Shown: in pieces, positions 40,528-48,810 of the stretch
Layout of the letters: every line of letters begins with the position of its first letter
Numbering within the stretch: position 1 is the first letter of the stretch
Assembly (NCBI RefSeq): GCF_025854275.1
Contig: NZ_CP107567.1
Location: forward strand, 5,208,001-5,272,000
Reading direction: 5' to 3'
DNA length: 64,000 bases
Origin: Streptomyces peucetius
GTDB lineage: Bacteria > Actinomycetota > Actinomycetes > Streptomycetales > Streptomycetaceae
Notes under the pieces: generated by a model
Seen by the model: only the letters and a program-made list of their open reading frames with translations
What the model was told of the DNA's origin: nothing
Databases searched by the model: none
Position numbers and translations under genes: made by a program

Positions 40528-41148
40528 GTGTCCGTCGATCCCCCTCGCCTCGCTGGGGAGACCTCACCGCGCACCGCGGGAGGCCAGCAGCGCAGCGCGC
40601 CACGTCACCCGCCCCGCGGATCGGGAACGAGCGCGGTCGAGGTCCGCCGCAGCGCCCGGCGCAGTCGGACGGTGTCCGCGTACCGGGAGGGCGACCGGAC
40701 CATCGTGCTCATTCCGGCCCGTATGTCGGAGGCGGAGGAACGGCGCTGGGTCGGCGTCATGCTGGACAAACTCGCCGCCCAGGAGAGCAGACGGGTCCTC
40801 GGTGACGCCGAACTCACCGAGCGTGCGGAACGTTTGTCCGACCAGTACTTCGACGGGCGCGCCAGGCCGGCGTCCGTACGCTGGGTGACGAACCAGAACA
40901 CCCGCTGGGGCTCGTGCACTCCGGCGGAGGGCAGCATCCGGCTCTCCCACCGTCTTCAGGGCATGCCGGAGTACGTGGTGGACTACGTGCTCGTCCACGA
41001 GCTGGCCCATCTGCTCGTTCCCGGTCATGGACCCCGGTTCTGGCGGCTGATGGAGGCCTACCCGCGCACCGAGCGCGCCCGCGGTTATCTGGAAGGCGTC
41101 GTCTCGGCCGACCGGTTGCCGCATCTGCCGCCCGCCCGCGGAGAGTGA
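40528..41148 (+). CDS. YgjP-like (DUF45) metal-dependent hydrolase
   Basis: A 206-residue zincin-type protein with the DUF45/YgjP motif: RWGSCTPAEGSIRLSHRL, then VVDYVLVHELAHLLVPGHGPRFW (HExxH plus a third His). An N-terminal ~55 residues are disordered and basic. GTG start at 40528; TAACGT ends 6 nt upstream, so leaderless. Divergent from the ThiF-like gene. The substrate is unknown in this family; some are called SprT-like or UTP-pyrophosphatase-associated metalloproteases. Confidence 0.88.
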   Translation: MSVDPPRLAGETSPRTAGGQQRSAPRHPPRGSGTSAVEVRRSARRSRTVSAYREGDRTIVLIPARMSEAEERRWVGVMLDKLAAQESRRVLGDAELTERAERLSDQYFDGRARPASVRWVTNQNTRWGSCTPAEGSIRLSHRLQGMPEYVVDYVLVHELAHLLVPGHGPRFWRLMEAYPRTERARGYLEGVVSADRLPHLPPARGE

Positions 41149-41255
41149 CGGAGCGACGGTCCTGTACCGAATGTGTACCGGCTTGCCTCAATGTCGGACT
41201 CAGCGGTTAGCCTGACGCGACGCATTCAATTCGGGATGGGGGACGGTCGTAACGC

Positions 41256-42941
41256 ATGGCCAGGGAATTCCAACGCGGCCACAAGGCCAAGATCAGTGAT
41301 CTTACTCCGGGGACGGATCTGTACGTAGGCGTGCAGATCGCCGCTCCTGGTCTGACCTTCGACATCAGCTGCTTCGGGCTCGATGCCAACGAGCAGCTCT
41401 CCGACGACCGGTACTTCATCTTCTTCAATCAGCCGAAGTCGCCCGAGGAGTCCATTCAGCTGCTCGGCGCGCAGTCCGGCGACACCGAGTCGTTCCGCGT
41501 CACGCTCGACCGCATCCCGGCGAACATCCACAGGCTCTCCTTCACCGCCACGATCGACGGTGCCGGCCAGATGTCGCAGATCGGCCCCGGATACATTCGC
41601 ATCGTCGCCGGTGGCGAAGAGGTCGTCCGGTACGCCTTCACCGGCTCCGAGTTCACCACCGAGCGCGCCGTGATGCTGGGGGACTTCTACCTCAAGGACG
41701 TGTGGCGCTTCGCTGCCGTCGGCCAGGGATTCGACGGCGGTCTCGAGGCCCTGCTGAAGAACTTCGGCGGCGAGGTCGCCGAGGAGCAGCCGGCCGCGCA
41801 GGAGCCGCAGGGTGCGGCCCCCACGTTCGCGCCGCCTCCACAGGCATCCGCACCGGCTCCGGCTTTCGGCGCCCCGGCGGCTCCCGCTGCCCCTCAGGCA
41901 CCGCAGCCCGCGCCCGCCTTCGGCGCTCCCGCGCCTCAGGCACCGGCGCCCCACGCTCCGGCCGCTCAGGCCCCGGCCGCGCCGCAGAATCCGCAGATGC
42001 ATGCCGCGCCGACCATGGCAGCGCCGATGACCCCGCCGGCCGGCACCGTCCCGCCGCCCGCCCCGTCCCCCTACGGTCAGCCGCCGCAGCAGCCGCAGTT
42101 CGGCCAGGTCCCCGGTCAGCCGCCCGGTCAGATGCCGGGCCAGATTCCCGGCCAGGCTCCGGGCCAGATGCCGCAGCCCGGCATGCCGTCGCCGTACGGT
42201 CAGCAGGCCCCCGCCCCGTACGGCCAGCAGCCTCCCGGTATGCCCCAGGGCGGCGTGCCCCAGGGCGCCCCGCAGGGCGGCGCCGGTCTGCAGGCCGCCC
42301 TGCAGCCGTACCGCGAGACGGCCACGGGCCAGCGATGGACCCCGCAGAACCAGCAACTCATGCGCGTCGACCTGACCATGGGCGGCACGCCGGTGCTCGC
42401 CCGGCAGGGCAGCATGGTCATGTACCAGGGCAAGGTCGACTTCGGTTACAAGGGCGCCGGCTTCGCGGGCCGCGTCGTCGGCAACGCGACCGGCCAGGAA
42501 ATGCAGTTGATGCGTTGCAGCGGACGCGGCCAGGTCTTCCTCGCCGAGGAAGGCGCGCATCTGCACTCCATCGAGCTGCAGGGCGACGGGATCTGCGTCT
42601 CCGCGGAGAACGTCCTCGCCTTCGACGAGTCCTTGCAGCACGAGGTCCGCCGCATCGAGGGCCACGGCATCCCCGGCGGCGCGCTGTTCACGATGATGTT
42701 CCAGGGCACGGGCACCGTCGTCGTCAAGACGCACGGCATCCCCGTGGTCCTGCCGGTCACGCCCACCACGTTCGCCGACTGCAACGCGGTCGTCGCCTGG
42801 TCGGCGGCCTCGCAGGTCATCCTCTCCAGCCAGGTCCGGCTGCGCCGCAACGCGTACCCGGGACACAGCGGAGAGACCGTGAACCTGCAGTTCCGGGGAG
42901 CCCCCGGCAACTTCATCGTCGTCCAGCCGTACGAGGTCTGA
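41256..42941 (+). CDS. TerD domain-AIM24 domain fusion protein
   Basis: A 561-residue protein. Residues 1-~170 are a TerD-type calcium-binding stress domain (LYVGVQIAAPGLTFDISCFGLDANEQLSDDRYFIFFNQ). Residues ~175-345 are Pro/Gln/Ala-rich with repeated GQMPG/GQxPG and PYGQQ units. The rest is an AIM24 beta-prism domain (QNQQLMRVDLTMGGTPVLA, GSMVMYQGKVDF). Start at ATG 41256 with GGGGGACGG; promoter candidate TTGCCT (41183) and TAGCCT (41208). It begins a three-gene operon of AIM24 proteins. TerD proteins are linked to tellurite and membrane stress; the combined role is not known. Confidence 0.88.
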   Translation: MAREFQRGHKAKISDLTPGTDLYVGVQIAAPGLTFDISCFGLDANEQLSDDRYFIFFNQPKSPEESIQLLGAQSGDTESFRVTLDRIPANIHRLSFTATIDGAGQMSQIGPGYIRIVAGGEEVVRYAFTGSEFTTERAVMLGDFYLKDVWRFAAVGQGFDGGLEALLKNFGGEVAEEQPAAQEPQGAAPTFAPPPQASAPAPAFGAPAAPAAPQAPQPAPAFGAPAPQAPAPHAPAAQAPAAPQNPQMHAAPTMAAPMTPPAGTVPPPAPSPYGQPPQQPQFGQVPGQPPGQMPGQIPGQAPGQMPQPGMPSPYGQQAPAPYGQQPPGMPQGGVPQGAPQGGAGLQAALQPYRETATGQRWTPQNQQLMRVDLTMGGTPVLARQGSMVMYQGKVDFGYKGAGFAGRVVGNATGQEMQLMRCSGRGQVFLAEEGAHLHSIELQGDGICVSAENVLAFDESLQHEVRRIEGHGIPGGALFTMMFQGTGTVVVKTHGIPVVLPVTPTTFADCNAVVAWSAASQVILSSQVRLRRNAYPGHSGETVNLQFRGAPGNFIVVQPYEV

Positions 42942-42955
42942 GGGAGCCCGAAGAA

Positions 42956-43636
42956 ATGAACCAGCAACTCGCGGGCTTCGCCCCGACCCCTGTGGTGGCC
43001 CGGATGGAAAACCACGGCCGCACCATGCTCAAGGTCGCCATGGCCACCGGCCAGGACCTGTACGCGCGTACCGGATCGATGGTCGCCTACGAGGGCTTCG
43101 TCCAGTACGAGCCCAACCCGCCCGCCGTCCGTCAGATCGCCGCCCAGTGGGTGACCGGCGAGGGCGCGCCCATCATGAAGTGCTCGGGTGACGGACTGCT
43201 CTACCTCGCCGACTACGGGGCGGACATCGTCGTCATCAACCTCAACAACGACTCCATCTCTGTCAACGGGACCAATGTGCTGGCCTTCGACGCGCACCTG
43301 CAGTGGGGCGTGGAGAAGGTCAAGGGACTGGCCAAGTTCGCCGGCCAGGGCCTGTGGAACGTGGAGATCGCGGGCACCGGCTGGGTCGCCCTGACCTCGC
43401 GCGGCACCCCGATCATGGTCGACTGCGGCCGCGGCGAGGACGAGACGTACGTCGACCCCGACGCCCTCGTCGCCTGGTCCCCGAACCTGAAGGTGAAGGG
43501 CAAGCGCAGCTTCAAGGCGTCCTCGCTGATCGGGCGGGGGAGCGGCGAGGCGTACCAGATGGCCTTCTCGGGCCAGGGCATCGTCGTCGTGCAGCCGAGC
43601 GAGGACAGTACCGACCGCCTGCGGATCCGGCACTGA
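42956..43636 (+). CDS. AIM24 family protein (second of three)
   Basis: A 226-residue single AIM24 domain: MLKVAMATGQDLYARTGSMV, IMKCSGDGLLYLADYGADI, VNGTNVLAFDAHLQWGVEKV and GTGWVALTSRGTP. ATG 42956 after GGGAG, 14 nt past the fusion gene stop. Cytosolic, no signal peptide. AIM24-type proteins form trimers in other organisms; the mitochondrial member is an inner-membrane factor. Function in bacteria is unassigned. Confidence 0.9.
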   Translation: MNQQLAGFAPTPVVARMENHGRTMLKVAMATGQDLYARTGSMVAYEGFVQYEPNPPAVRQIAAQWVTGEGAPIMKCSGDGLLYLADYGADIVVINLNNDSISVNGTNVLAFDAHLQWGVEKVKGLAKFAGQGLWNVEIAGTGWVALTSRGTPIMVDCGRGEDETYVDPDALVAWSPNLKVKGKRSFKASSLIGRGSGEAYQMAFSGQGIVVVQPSEDSTDRLRIRH

Positions 43637-43654
43637 GGGGGAGCGAGAACAATC

Positions 43655-44410
43655 ATGCAGAGCCCGCTTTTCAGCTACGCAGAACAGCAGAGCCAGGACC
43701 GGTACGTCGTGCAAAACCCGCAGTTGCTGCGGGTCGCGCTGACCGGACACGACGACGTCCTCGCCCGCAAGGGCGCCATGGTGGCGTACCAGGGACTGGT
43801 CGACTTCGACGGCGAGTACCAGACGAGCAGCCAGCGCCGGGCCCGCGCCAACACCGGTGAGGGTCTCGACCTGATGCGCTGCTCCGGTCAGGGCACGATC
43901 TACTTCGCCAACCTCGCGCAGTACATCCACGTGGTGGACGTCGACCAGGAGGGCATGACCGTCGACAGCGCCTACGTCCTGGCGCTCGACTCCACGCTGC
44001 ACACCGAGGTCATCGCGGTGGACAGCCAGTACGGCATCTCCGGCTCCGGCAAGTACCAGCTCAACATCTCGGGCCGGGGCAAGGTCGCGCTGATGACCTC
44101 GGGCCAGCCGCTGATGATGCAGGTCACCCCGGACAAGTACGTCAACGCGGACGCCGACGCCATCGTCGCCTGGTCCACGGGCCTGCGGGTGCAGATGCAG
44201 GCGCAGACGCACTCCTCCGGCGTGCGCCGCCGCCGCGGCAACACCGGAGAGGGCTGGGAGCTCAGCTTCCTCGGCCAGGGCTTCGCCCTGGTCCAGCCCA
44301 GCGAGGTCATGCCCCCGCAGAACGCGGACATCGGCCAGGGCGTGCGTGCCCAGTTCGGTGTCGGCCAGCACGGCTCCCACGCCCAGAACCAGAACAACGC
44401 CTGGAACTAG
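43655..44410 (+). CDS. AIM24 family protein (third of three)
   Basis: A 251-residue AIM24 domain: LLRVALTGHDDVLARKGAMV, LMRCSGQGTIYFANLAQYI, YVLALDSTLHTEVIAVDSQYG and GRGKVALMTSGQP, with a short Gln/Asn-rich tail (AQNQNNAWN). It follows the second gene by 18 nt and ends 23 nt before a 19-bp terminator. The three paralogues have diverged considerably, so duplication is old. Confidence 0.9.
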   Translation: MQSPLFSYAEQQSQDRYVVQNPQLLRVALTGHDDVLARKGAMVAYQGLVDFDGEYQTSSQRRARANTGEGLDLMRCSGQGTIYFANLAQYIHVVDVDQEGMTVDSAYVLALDSTLHTEVIAVDSQYGISGSGKYQLNISGRGKVALMTSGQPLMMQVTPDKYVNADADAIVAWSTGLRVQMQAQTHSSGVRRRRGNTGEGWELSFLGQGFALVQPSEVMPPQNADIGQGVRAQFGVGQHGSHAQNQNNAWN

Positions 44411-44433
44411 CGGCGGAGCACGTACGGGTACAC

Positions 44434-44474
44434 ACGGGTGAGGGGCGGTCGCCGGGCGACCGCCCCTCACCCGT
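44434..44474. terminator. 19-bp perfect stem-loop terminator after the AIM24 operon
   Basis: Nineteen consecutive pairs (arm begins ACGGGTGAGGGGCGG, loop CGG) between the AIM24 operon and the convergent NUDIX gene; it can act in both directions. Confidence 0.92.
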
Positions 44475-44480
44475 GGGCGG

Positions 44481-45011
44481 TCACAGACGCGCCCTCGTAC
44501 GCTCCATGAGCCGCATGACGGAGGCGTCGGCGACCTCCGCCACCTCGTCGTACCGGAACCAGCGCAGGTCCAGCGACTCGTCGCTGATCGCCCAGGTCGC
44601 GCCTGCCGGGGCGAGCGCCGCGTACTGCACGTCCAGGTGCCAGTGGCACGGCGCCGGGATCGCGTGCCGGTCGAGGGTGACCGGCCCGCCGGGCAGCAGG
44701 GAGAGCCCGGTCATGCCGGACTCCTCCGTCGCCTCACGCAGTGCGGCTCCGGCGAGGCTCGTGTCGTCCTGCTCGCAGTGGCCGCCCATCTGCAGCCACA
44801 TGCCGAGCTTCCGGTGCAGCGTCAGCAGCACCTGCCCGCGCTCCGGGTCGATCACCAGGGCGCTGGCGGTCAGATGCCCGGCCCGGCAGGACTTCCACGT
44901 CCCGTCCGGGTGGGCCGCCAGATGGTCCAGGTAGGTCCGGCGCAGCTCTGCCTGGTCCCCGTGGGCGTCGTAGCCCTTCAGCACGAGGACCGCGTCGTCG
45001 TGAAGGCTCAC
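44481..45011 (-). CDS. NUDIX hydrolase
   Basis: A 176-residue phosphohydrolase. The NUDIX box starts GGHCEQDDTSLAGAALREATEESG (Gx5Ex7REUxEExGU with HCEQDD variation). N-terminal segment HLTASALVIDPERGQVLLTLHRKLGMWLQMGG is typical of the MutT/IDI-like subclass. GTG start at 45011 overlaps the stop of the upstream metalloprotease gene (GTGA), so the two are translationally coupled. Substrate is not predictable. Confidence 0.9.
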   Translation of the reverse strand: MSLHDDAVLVLKGYDAHGDQAELRRTYLDHLAAHPDGTWKSCRAGHLTASALVIDPERGQVLLTLHRKLGMWLQMGGHCEQDDTSLAGAALREATEESGMTGLSLLPGGPVTLDRHAIPAPCHWHLDVQYAALAPAGATWAISDESLDLRWFRYDEVAEVADASVMRLMERTRARL

Positions 45012-46462
45012 TTGCCGGTGTCGTCCTCGTCCTCGTCCGTGCCCGGAGTCCCGGAAGGGCCGGAGTCCTCGGGGCGGTCCTTGTCGAGCTTGGTGCTGCC
45101 CTTGCCGCCGGCCGCCTCGCCGAGCATCTTGTCCAGCTCGGAGAAGTCCAGCTGCTCGCGGTGGACGAAGCCGTCCGGGTCGTCGAGGTCGGTGGCCGTC
45201 GGCAGCATGTCCGGGTGCTCCCACAGGGCGTCCCGCCCGTCCATGCCGCGCGCGTCCGTGAGGGACGCCCACAGCCGTGCGGCGTCCCGCAGCCTGCGCG
45301 GACGCAGCTGGAGGCCGATCAGCGTCGCGAACGTCTGCTCGGCGGGGCCGCCCGAGGCCCGGCGCCTGCGCAGCGTCTCGCGCAGGGCGCTCGCCGACGT
45401 CAGCCGGGACGAGGCGGCCTCGTGGACCACCGCGTCCACCCATCCCTCGACCAGAGCGAGTGCGGTCTCCAGACGGGCCAGTGCCGCCTTCTGCTCAGGG
45501 GTGTCCTCCGGCTGGAACATGCCCTGCTGGAGCGCTTCCTGCAGCTGCTCGGGATGCGTCGGGTCGAACTGGCCGACCACGTCCTCGAGCTTGGTCGTGT
45601 CGACCTTGATCCCGCGGGCGTACCCCTCGACCGCACCGAACAGATGCGAGCGCAGCCACGGCACATGGGCGAAGAGCCGCTGGTGGGCGGCCTCCCGCAG
45701 GGCCAAGTAGAGCCGCACCTCCTCCCTGGGAACGCCGAGGTCCTTGCCGAGCGCATCGATGTTGAGCGGGAGGAGCGCGGCTTTGCCGGCCGGGCCGAGC
45801 GGCAGCCCGATGTCGGTCGAGCCGACCACTTCACCGGCCAGTACACCGACGGCCTGTCCGATCTGCTGACCGAACATCGCACCGCCCATCGACCGCATCA
45901 TTCCGATCAGCGGACCGGCCATGGCCTGCATCTCCTCGGGCAGCACATCGCCCATGGCGAGGCCGACGCGCTCCGCGACCGGGTCGACGAGCTGCTGCCA
46001 TGCCGGGAGCGTCGCCTCGACCCACTCGGCGCGGCTCCACGCCACGGCGGTGCTCGCGCCGGAGGGAAGCGACGTGGCGCCGTCCAGCCACAGGTCGGCC
46101 AGCCGCACCGCCTCCTCGACCGCGGTCCGCTCGACCGGGCCGACGCTGGCGTCCTTGGTGCCGTCCGGCGTGCCCTGGGAGACGGTCTGGCGGGCGATCT
46201 GCTTCGCCATGTCCCAGTTGACCGGGCCGCCCTCGTAGCTCAGCATCTGGCCGAGCTGCTGGAAGGCCGCACCCAGGTCGTTCGGGTTCAGGGAGCCGAA
46301 CATGGCCGCGAAGGGGTTGTCCCCGCCGCTCCCGAATCCGAAGGGATCGGCCGGGGACCCGCCGGAGCCCTGGCCACCTTCGCCGCGATTCTTCTTCTTG
46401 CCCTCGTCGCCGTTCTCCGGCTCCTCCGGCGGAAGGCCGAATCCGAATGGGGTGTCACTCAC
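45008..46462 (-). CDS. DUF2342 zinc-dependent metalloprotease-like protein
   Basis: A 484-residue protein of the actinobacterial DUF2342 family (counterpart of Rv3195). The N-terminal ~60 residues are Gly/Pro-rich and disordered (TPFGFGLPPEEPENGDEGKK). The core has REAAHQRLFAHVPWLRSHL (~245) and LVEGWVDAVVHEA (~345), which supply zincin-like His/Glu positions. An acidic disordered tail ends it. GTG 46462 after GAGGAAA. Proteolytic activity has not, to my knowledge, been firmly shown. The coupled NUDIX gene follows by a GTGA overlap. Confidence 0.88.
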   Translation of the reverse strand: MSDTPFGFGLPPEEPENGDEGKKKNRGEGGQGSGGSPADPFGFGSGGDNPFAAMFGSLNPNDLGAAFQQLGQMLSYEGGPVNWDMAKQIARQTVSQGTPDGTKDASVGPVERTAVEEAVRLADLWLDGATSLPSGASTAVAWSRAEWVEATLPAWQQLVDPVAERVGLAMGDVLPEEMQAMAGPLIGMMRSMGGAMFGQQIGQAVGVLAGEVVGSTDIGLPLGPAGKAALLPLNIDALGKDLGVPREEVRLYLALREAAHQRLFAHVPWLRSHLFGAVEGYARGIKVDTTKLEDVVGQFDPTHPEQLQEALQQGMFQPEDTPEQKAALARLETALALVEGWVDAVVHEAASSRLTSASALRETLRRRRASGGPAEQTFATLIGLQLRPRRLRDAARLWASLTDARGMDGRDALWEHPDMLPTATDLDDPDGFVHREQLDFSELDKMLGEAAGGKGSTKLDKDRPEDSGPSGTPGTDEDEDDTGK

Positions 46463-46653
46463 GGGTTTCCTCGGCTCGTAGGGCCGCCGGCTTCCTGCCG
46501 GCGGCGGCTGCCCGACAACACCACCCAGCGTAGACATCCGAACCGCTTACGGGCTCGGTGCTCCGCCGACACGGGGCCTGCGGCAGGATGGACGCCACCT
46601 GGTGCGTATGCGTCGTTCGCTTGCGTACTGAAGACAACCGCTGGAGACGCCTG

Positions 46654-47781
46654 GTGAGTTCCCCAGATCCGCAGGTTCGCGCAGCGCGAAACCACTCAAC
46701 CCCGGCCGCCGGCCGCGGGCCGTCCGGCCGTGGCCCCGTCGTCGCGGTCACCGGCGCCGCCACCGGCGTCGGCGACCTGCTCACCCGGCGCCTCGCCGAG
46801 TCGGACGAGGTCAAGCAGGTCGTGGCCCTGGACGAGCGCCGCGGCGAGGCGACCGAGGCGCAGTGGCACATCCTCGACGTACGCGACCCGGCCATCGCGG
46901 AGAAGCTCCGCGGCGTCGACGTCGTGGTGCATCTGGCGCTCGACCTCGGCCTGGAGTCCGACCCCGCCGCGCGGACCGCGTACAACGTCCGCGGCACCCA
47001 GACGGTGCTGACCGCGGCCGCCGCCGCCGGCGTCCACCGGGTCGTCCTGTGCACGTCAGCCATGGTCTACGGGGCGCTGCCCGAGAACGACATCCCCCTC
47101 TCCGAGGACGCAGAGCTGCGCGCGACGGCGGAGGCCACCGGTGTCGGCGACCTGCTGGAGATCGAGAGACTGGCCCGTCGCGCGCCCCGTGCGCACCCGG
47201 GCCTCAACGTGACGGTGCTCAGGCCGGCCGTCCTGGTGGGCGGCACGGACACCGCCCTCACCCGCTACTTCGAGTCGCCCCGGCTGCTCGTGGTCGCCGG
47301 ATCGCGCCCGACCTGGCAGTTCTGCCACGTCGAGGACCTGGTGAGCGCCCTGGAGTACGCCGCGCTCGAGAAGGTCGAGGGCGAGCTGGCCGTGGGCTGC
47401 GACGGGTGGCTCGAGCAGGAGGAGATCGAGGAGCTCAGCGGCATCCGGCGGATGGAGCTGCCTTCGGCGGTGGCCCTGGGCGCCGCGGCCCGCCTCCATC
47501 GCATCGGGCTCACGCCCTCGCCGGCTGGGGACCTCGCGTACACGATGCACCCCTGGGTGGTGAGCGTCAGTCGGCTGCACGACGCGGGCTGGCGTCCGCA
47601 GTGGACCAACGAGGAGGTGCTGGCCGCACTCCTGGAGGAGGTGGAGGGCCGTCACACGGTGGCCGGCCGCCGGCTCGGCCGCAAGGACGCCACAGCCGCG
47701 GGCGCCGCGGGCGCCACCGTCGCGCTGCTCGGCACGGCCGCCCTGGTGCGCCGGGCGCGCAAGGCGCGGCGGAGGATCTGA
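46654..47781 (+). CDS. NAD-dependent epimerase/dehydratase (SDR) family protein
   Basis: A 375-residue extended SDR: VVAVTGAATGVGDLLTRRL (nucleotide motif), HILDVRDPA, VVVHLALDLG, LCTSAMVYGALPEN (catalytic Ser/Tyr region) and VTVLRPAVLVGGTDTAL. The C-terminus has a hydrophobic segment (AAGAAGATVALLGTAALV) and basic end (RRARKARRRI), suggesting membrane association. GTG 46654 after CTGGAGACG. Divergent from the metalloprotease gene. The substrate is unknown; it is the actinobacterial SDR conserved near this locus. Confidence 0.87.
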   Translation: MSSPDPQVRAARNHSTPAAGRGPSGRGPVVAVTGAATGVGDLLTRRLAESDEVKQVVALDERRGEATEAQWHILDVRDPAIAEKLRGVDVVVHLALDLGLESDPAARTAYNVRGTQTVLTAAAAAGVHRVVLCTSAMVYGALPENDIPLSEDAELRATAEATGVGDLLEIERLARRAPRAHPGLNVTVLRPAVLVGGTDTALTRYFESPRLLVVAGSRPTWQFCHVEDLVSALEYAALEKVEGELAVGCDGWLEQEEIEELSGIRRMELPSAVALGAAARLHRIGLTPSPAGDLAYTMHPWVVSVSRLHDAGWRPQWTNEEVLAALLEEVEGRHTVAGRRLGRKDATAAGAAGATVALLGTAALVRRARKARRRI

Positions 47782-47888
47782 GGGGCGGGACCGGGTCGCC
47801 TGCCGGGCGACGGGCTGCGGCGAGGCGCCGAGCTTGTGCGAGGCTCCAAGGAGGATCGCCCCCGAACGGTCGAATGGGCTATTCCGCG

Positions 47889-47911
47889 TTGTCGGTGCGG
47901 TACGGCACGAT
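47889..47911 (+). promoter_or_regulatory. RecA-NDp/PafBC-like promoter of moaE
   Basis: TTGTCGGTG (47889-47897) is a perfect first box; 8 nt later CACGAT (47906-47911) replaces TAnnnT with CAnnnT. The ATG at 47919 is 7 nt downstream, the same geometry as for the ATL gene and adnB. Confidence 0.5.
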
Positions 47912-47918
47912 GGACGCC

Positions 47919-48380
47919 ATGGCACGCACGTACGACCATCCAGGTGAGCAGGCGGCGAAGGACCCGATCCGTCTGCTGGCGATCCGGGACACGCCGCTGT
48001 CCCTCGACGAGGTCTTCGCGGCGGTCGGCGACGACGCCGCGGGCGGCACGGCGCTGTTCGTCGGCACCGTGCGCAACCACGACGGTGGCGCCGATGTCGA
48101 CACCCTTGGTTACTCCTGCCACCCCACGGCGGAGGCGGAGATGCGCCGCATCGCCGAGAAGGTCGCCGCGGACTACCCCGTCCGGGCGCTGGCCGCCGTC
48201 CACCGTGTGGGTGACCTGGCAGTCGGTGACCTCGCGGTGGTCGTCGCCGTGTCGTGCCCGCACAGGGGCGAGGCGTTCGAGGCCTGCCGGAAGCTGATCG
48301 ACGATCTCAAGCACGAAGTGCCGATCTGGAAGCACCAGCGCTTCTCGGACGGTACGGAGGAGTGGGTCGGGGCCTGCTGA
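47919..48380 (+). CDS. moaE: Molybdopterin synthase catalytic subunit MoaE
   Basis: A 153-residue enzyme that, with MoaD, converts precursor Z to molybdopterin. The signature is ALFVGTVRNHDGGADVDTLGY early, VHRVGDLAVGDLAVVVAVSCPHRGEAF in the middle and the active-site segment EVPIWKHQRFSDGTEEWVG with catalytic lysine. No moaD neighbour is visible; MoeZ earlier in the window is the carrier activator. Leaderless start inferred from the promoter. Confidence 0.94.
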   Translation: MARTYDHPGEQAAKDPIRLLAIRDTPLSLDEVFAAVGDDAAGGTALFVGTVRNHDGGADVDTLGYSCHPTAEAEMRRIAEKVAADYPVRALAAVHRVGDLAVGDLAVVVAVSCPHRGEAFEACRKLIDDLKHEVPIWKHQRFSDGTEEWVGAC

Positions 48381-48543
48381 CCGGTCCGGACGAACGGGCC
48401 GTGCCGATGCGACGGGCCCTGAAACCCGGTCGGTGCCCATCCGCCCGATTTGCGTAACAGCACCCCTGCCGTGAGCGTTGAAGCGGCAGATGGCTAATCT
48501 GCTGATCAGTCGATGCTTGCGCTCATGGGGTAGGGAGGTCGCG

Positions 48544-48717
48544 ATGGCAGTTCTGGTCTGGTTGCTGATTCCGCTTTTCGCTGCTGTCGGTGCTGCGATA
48601 TGGGCGGGCTGGGCGTCCAGAGACCGTACGAGCGGCGATGTCGCCGAGCTCGCCGGCTATGCCCGCTTCCGCGACGCGATGGACAGGGTCTCCGGCACCG
48701 ACGCCGTACGTCCCTGA
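48544..48717 (+). CDS. Small single-span membrane protein
   Basis: A 57-residue protein: MAVLVWLLIPLFAAVGAAIWAGW is one membrane helix, followed by a short charged tail (RDRTSGDVAELAGYARFRDA). ATG 48544 after TAGGGAGGTCGCG, a very good site. Conserved-looking codon bias. Unknown function; located between moaE and the PDZ protease. Confidence 0.78.
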   Translation: MAVLVWLLIPLFAAVGAAIWAGWASRDRTSGDVAELAGYARFRDAMDRVSGTDAVRP

Positions 48718-48810
48718 CCGACGACCGACCGCCCCGCAGCCGTCGAGCTGCGGCCCCGGACGGACCGGCCCCGACGGTGGCATCACAGGCGTGTCCCGTA
48801 CTGTCGTTCC

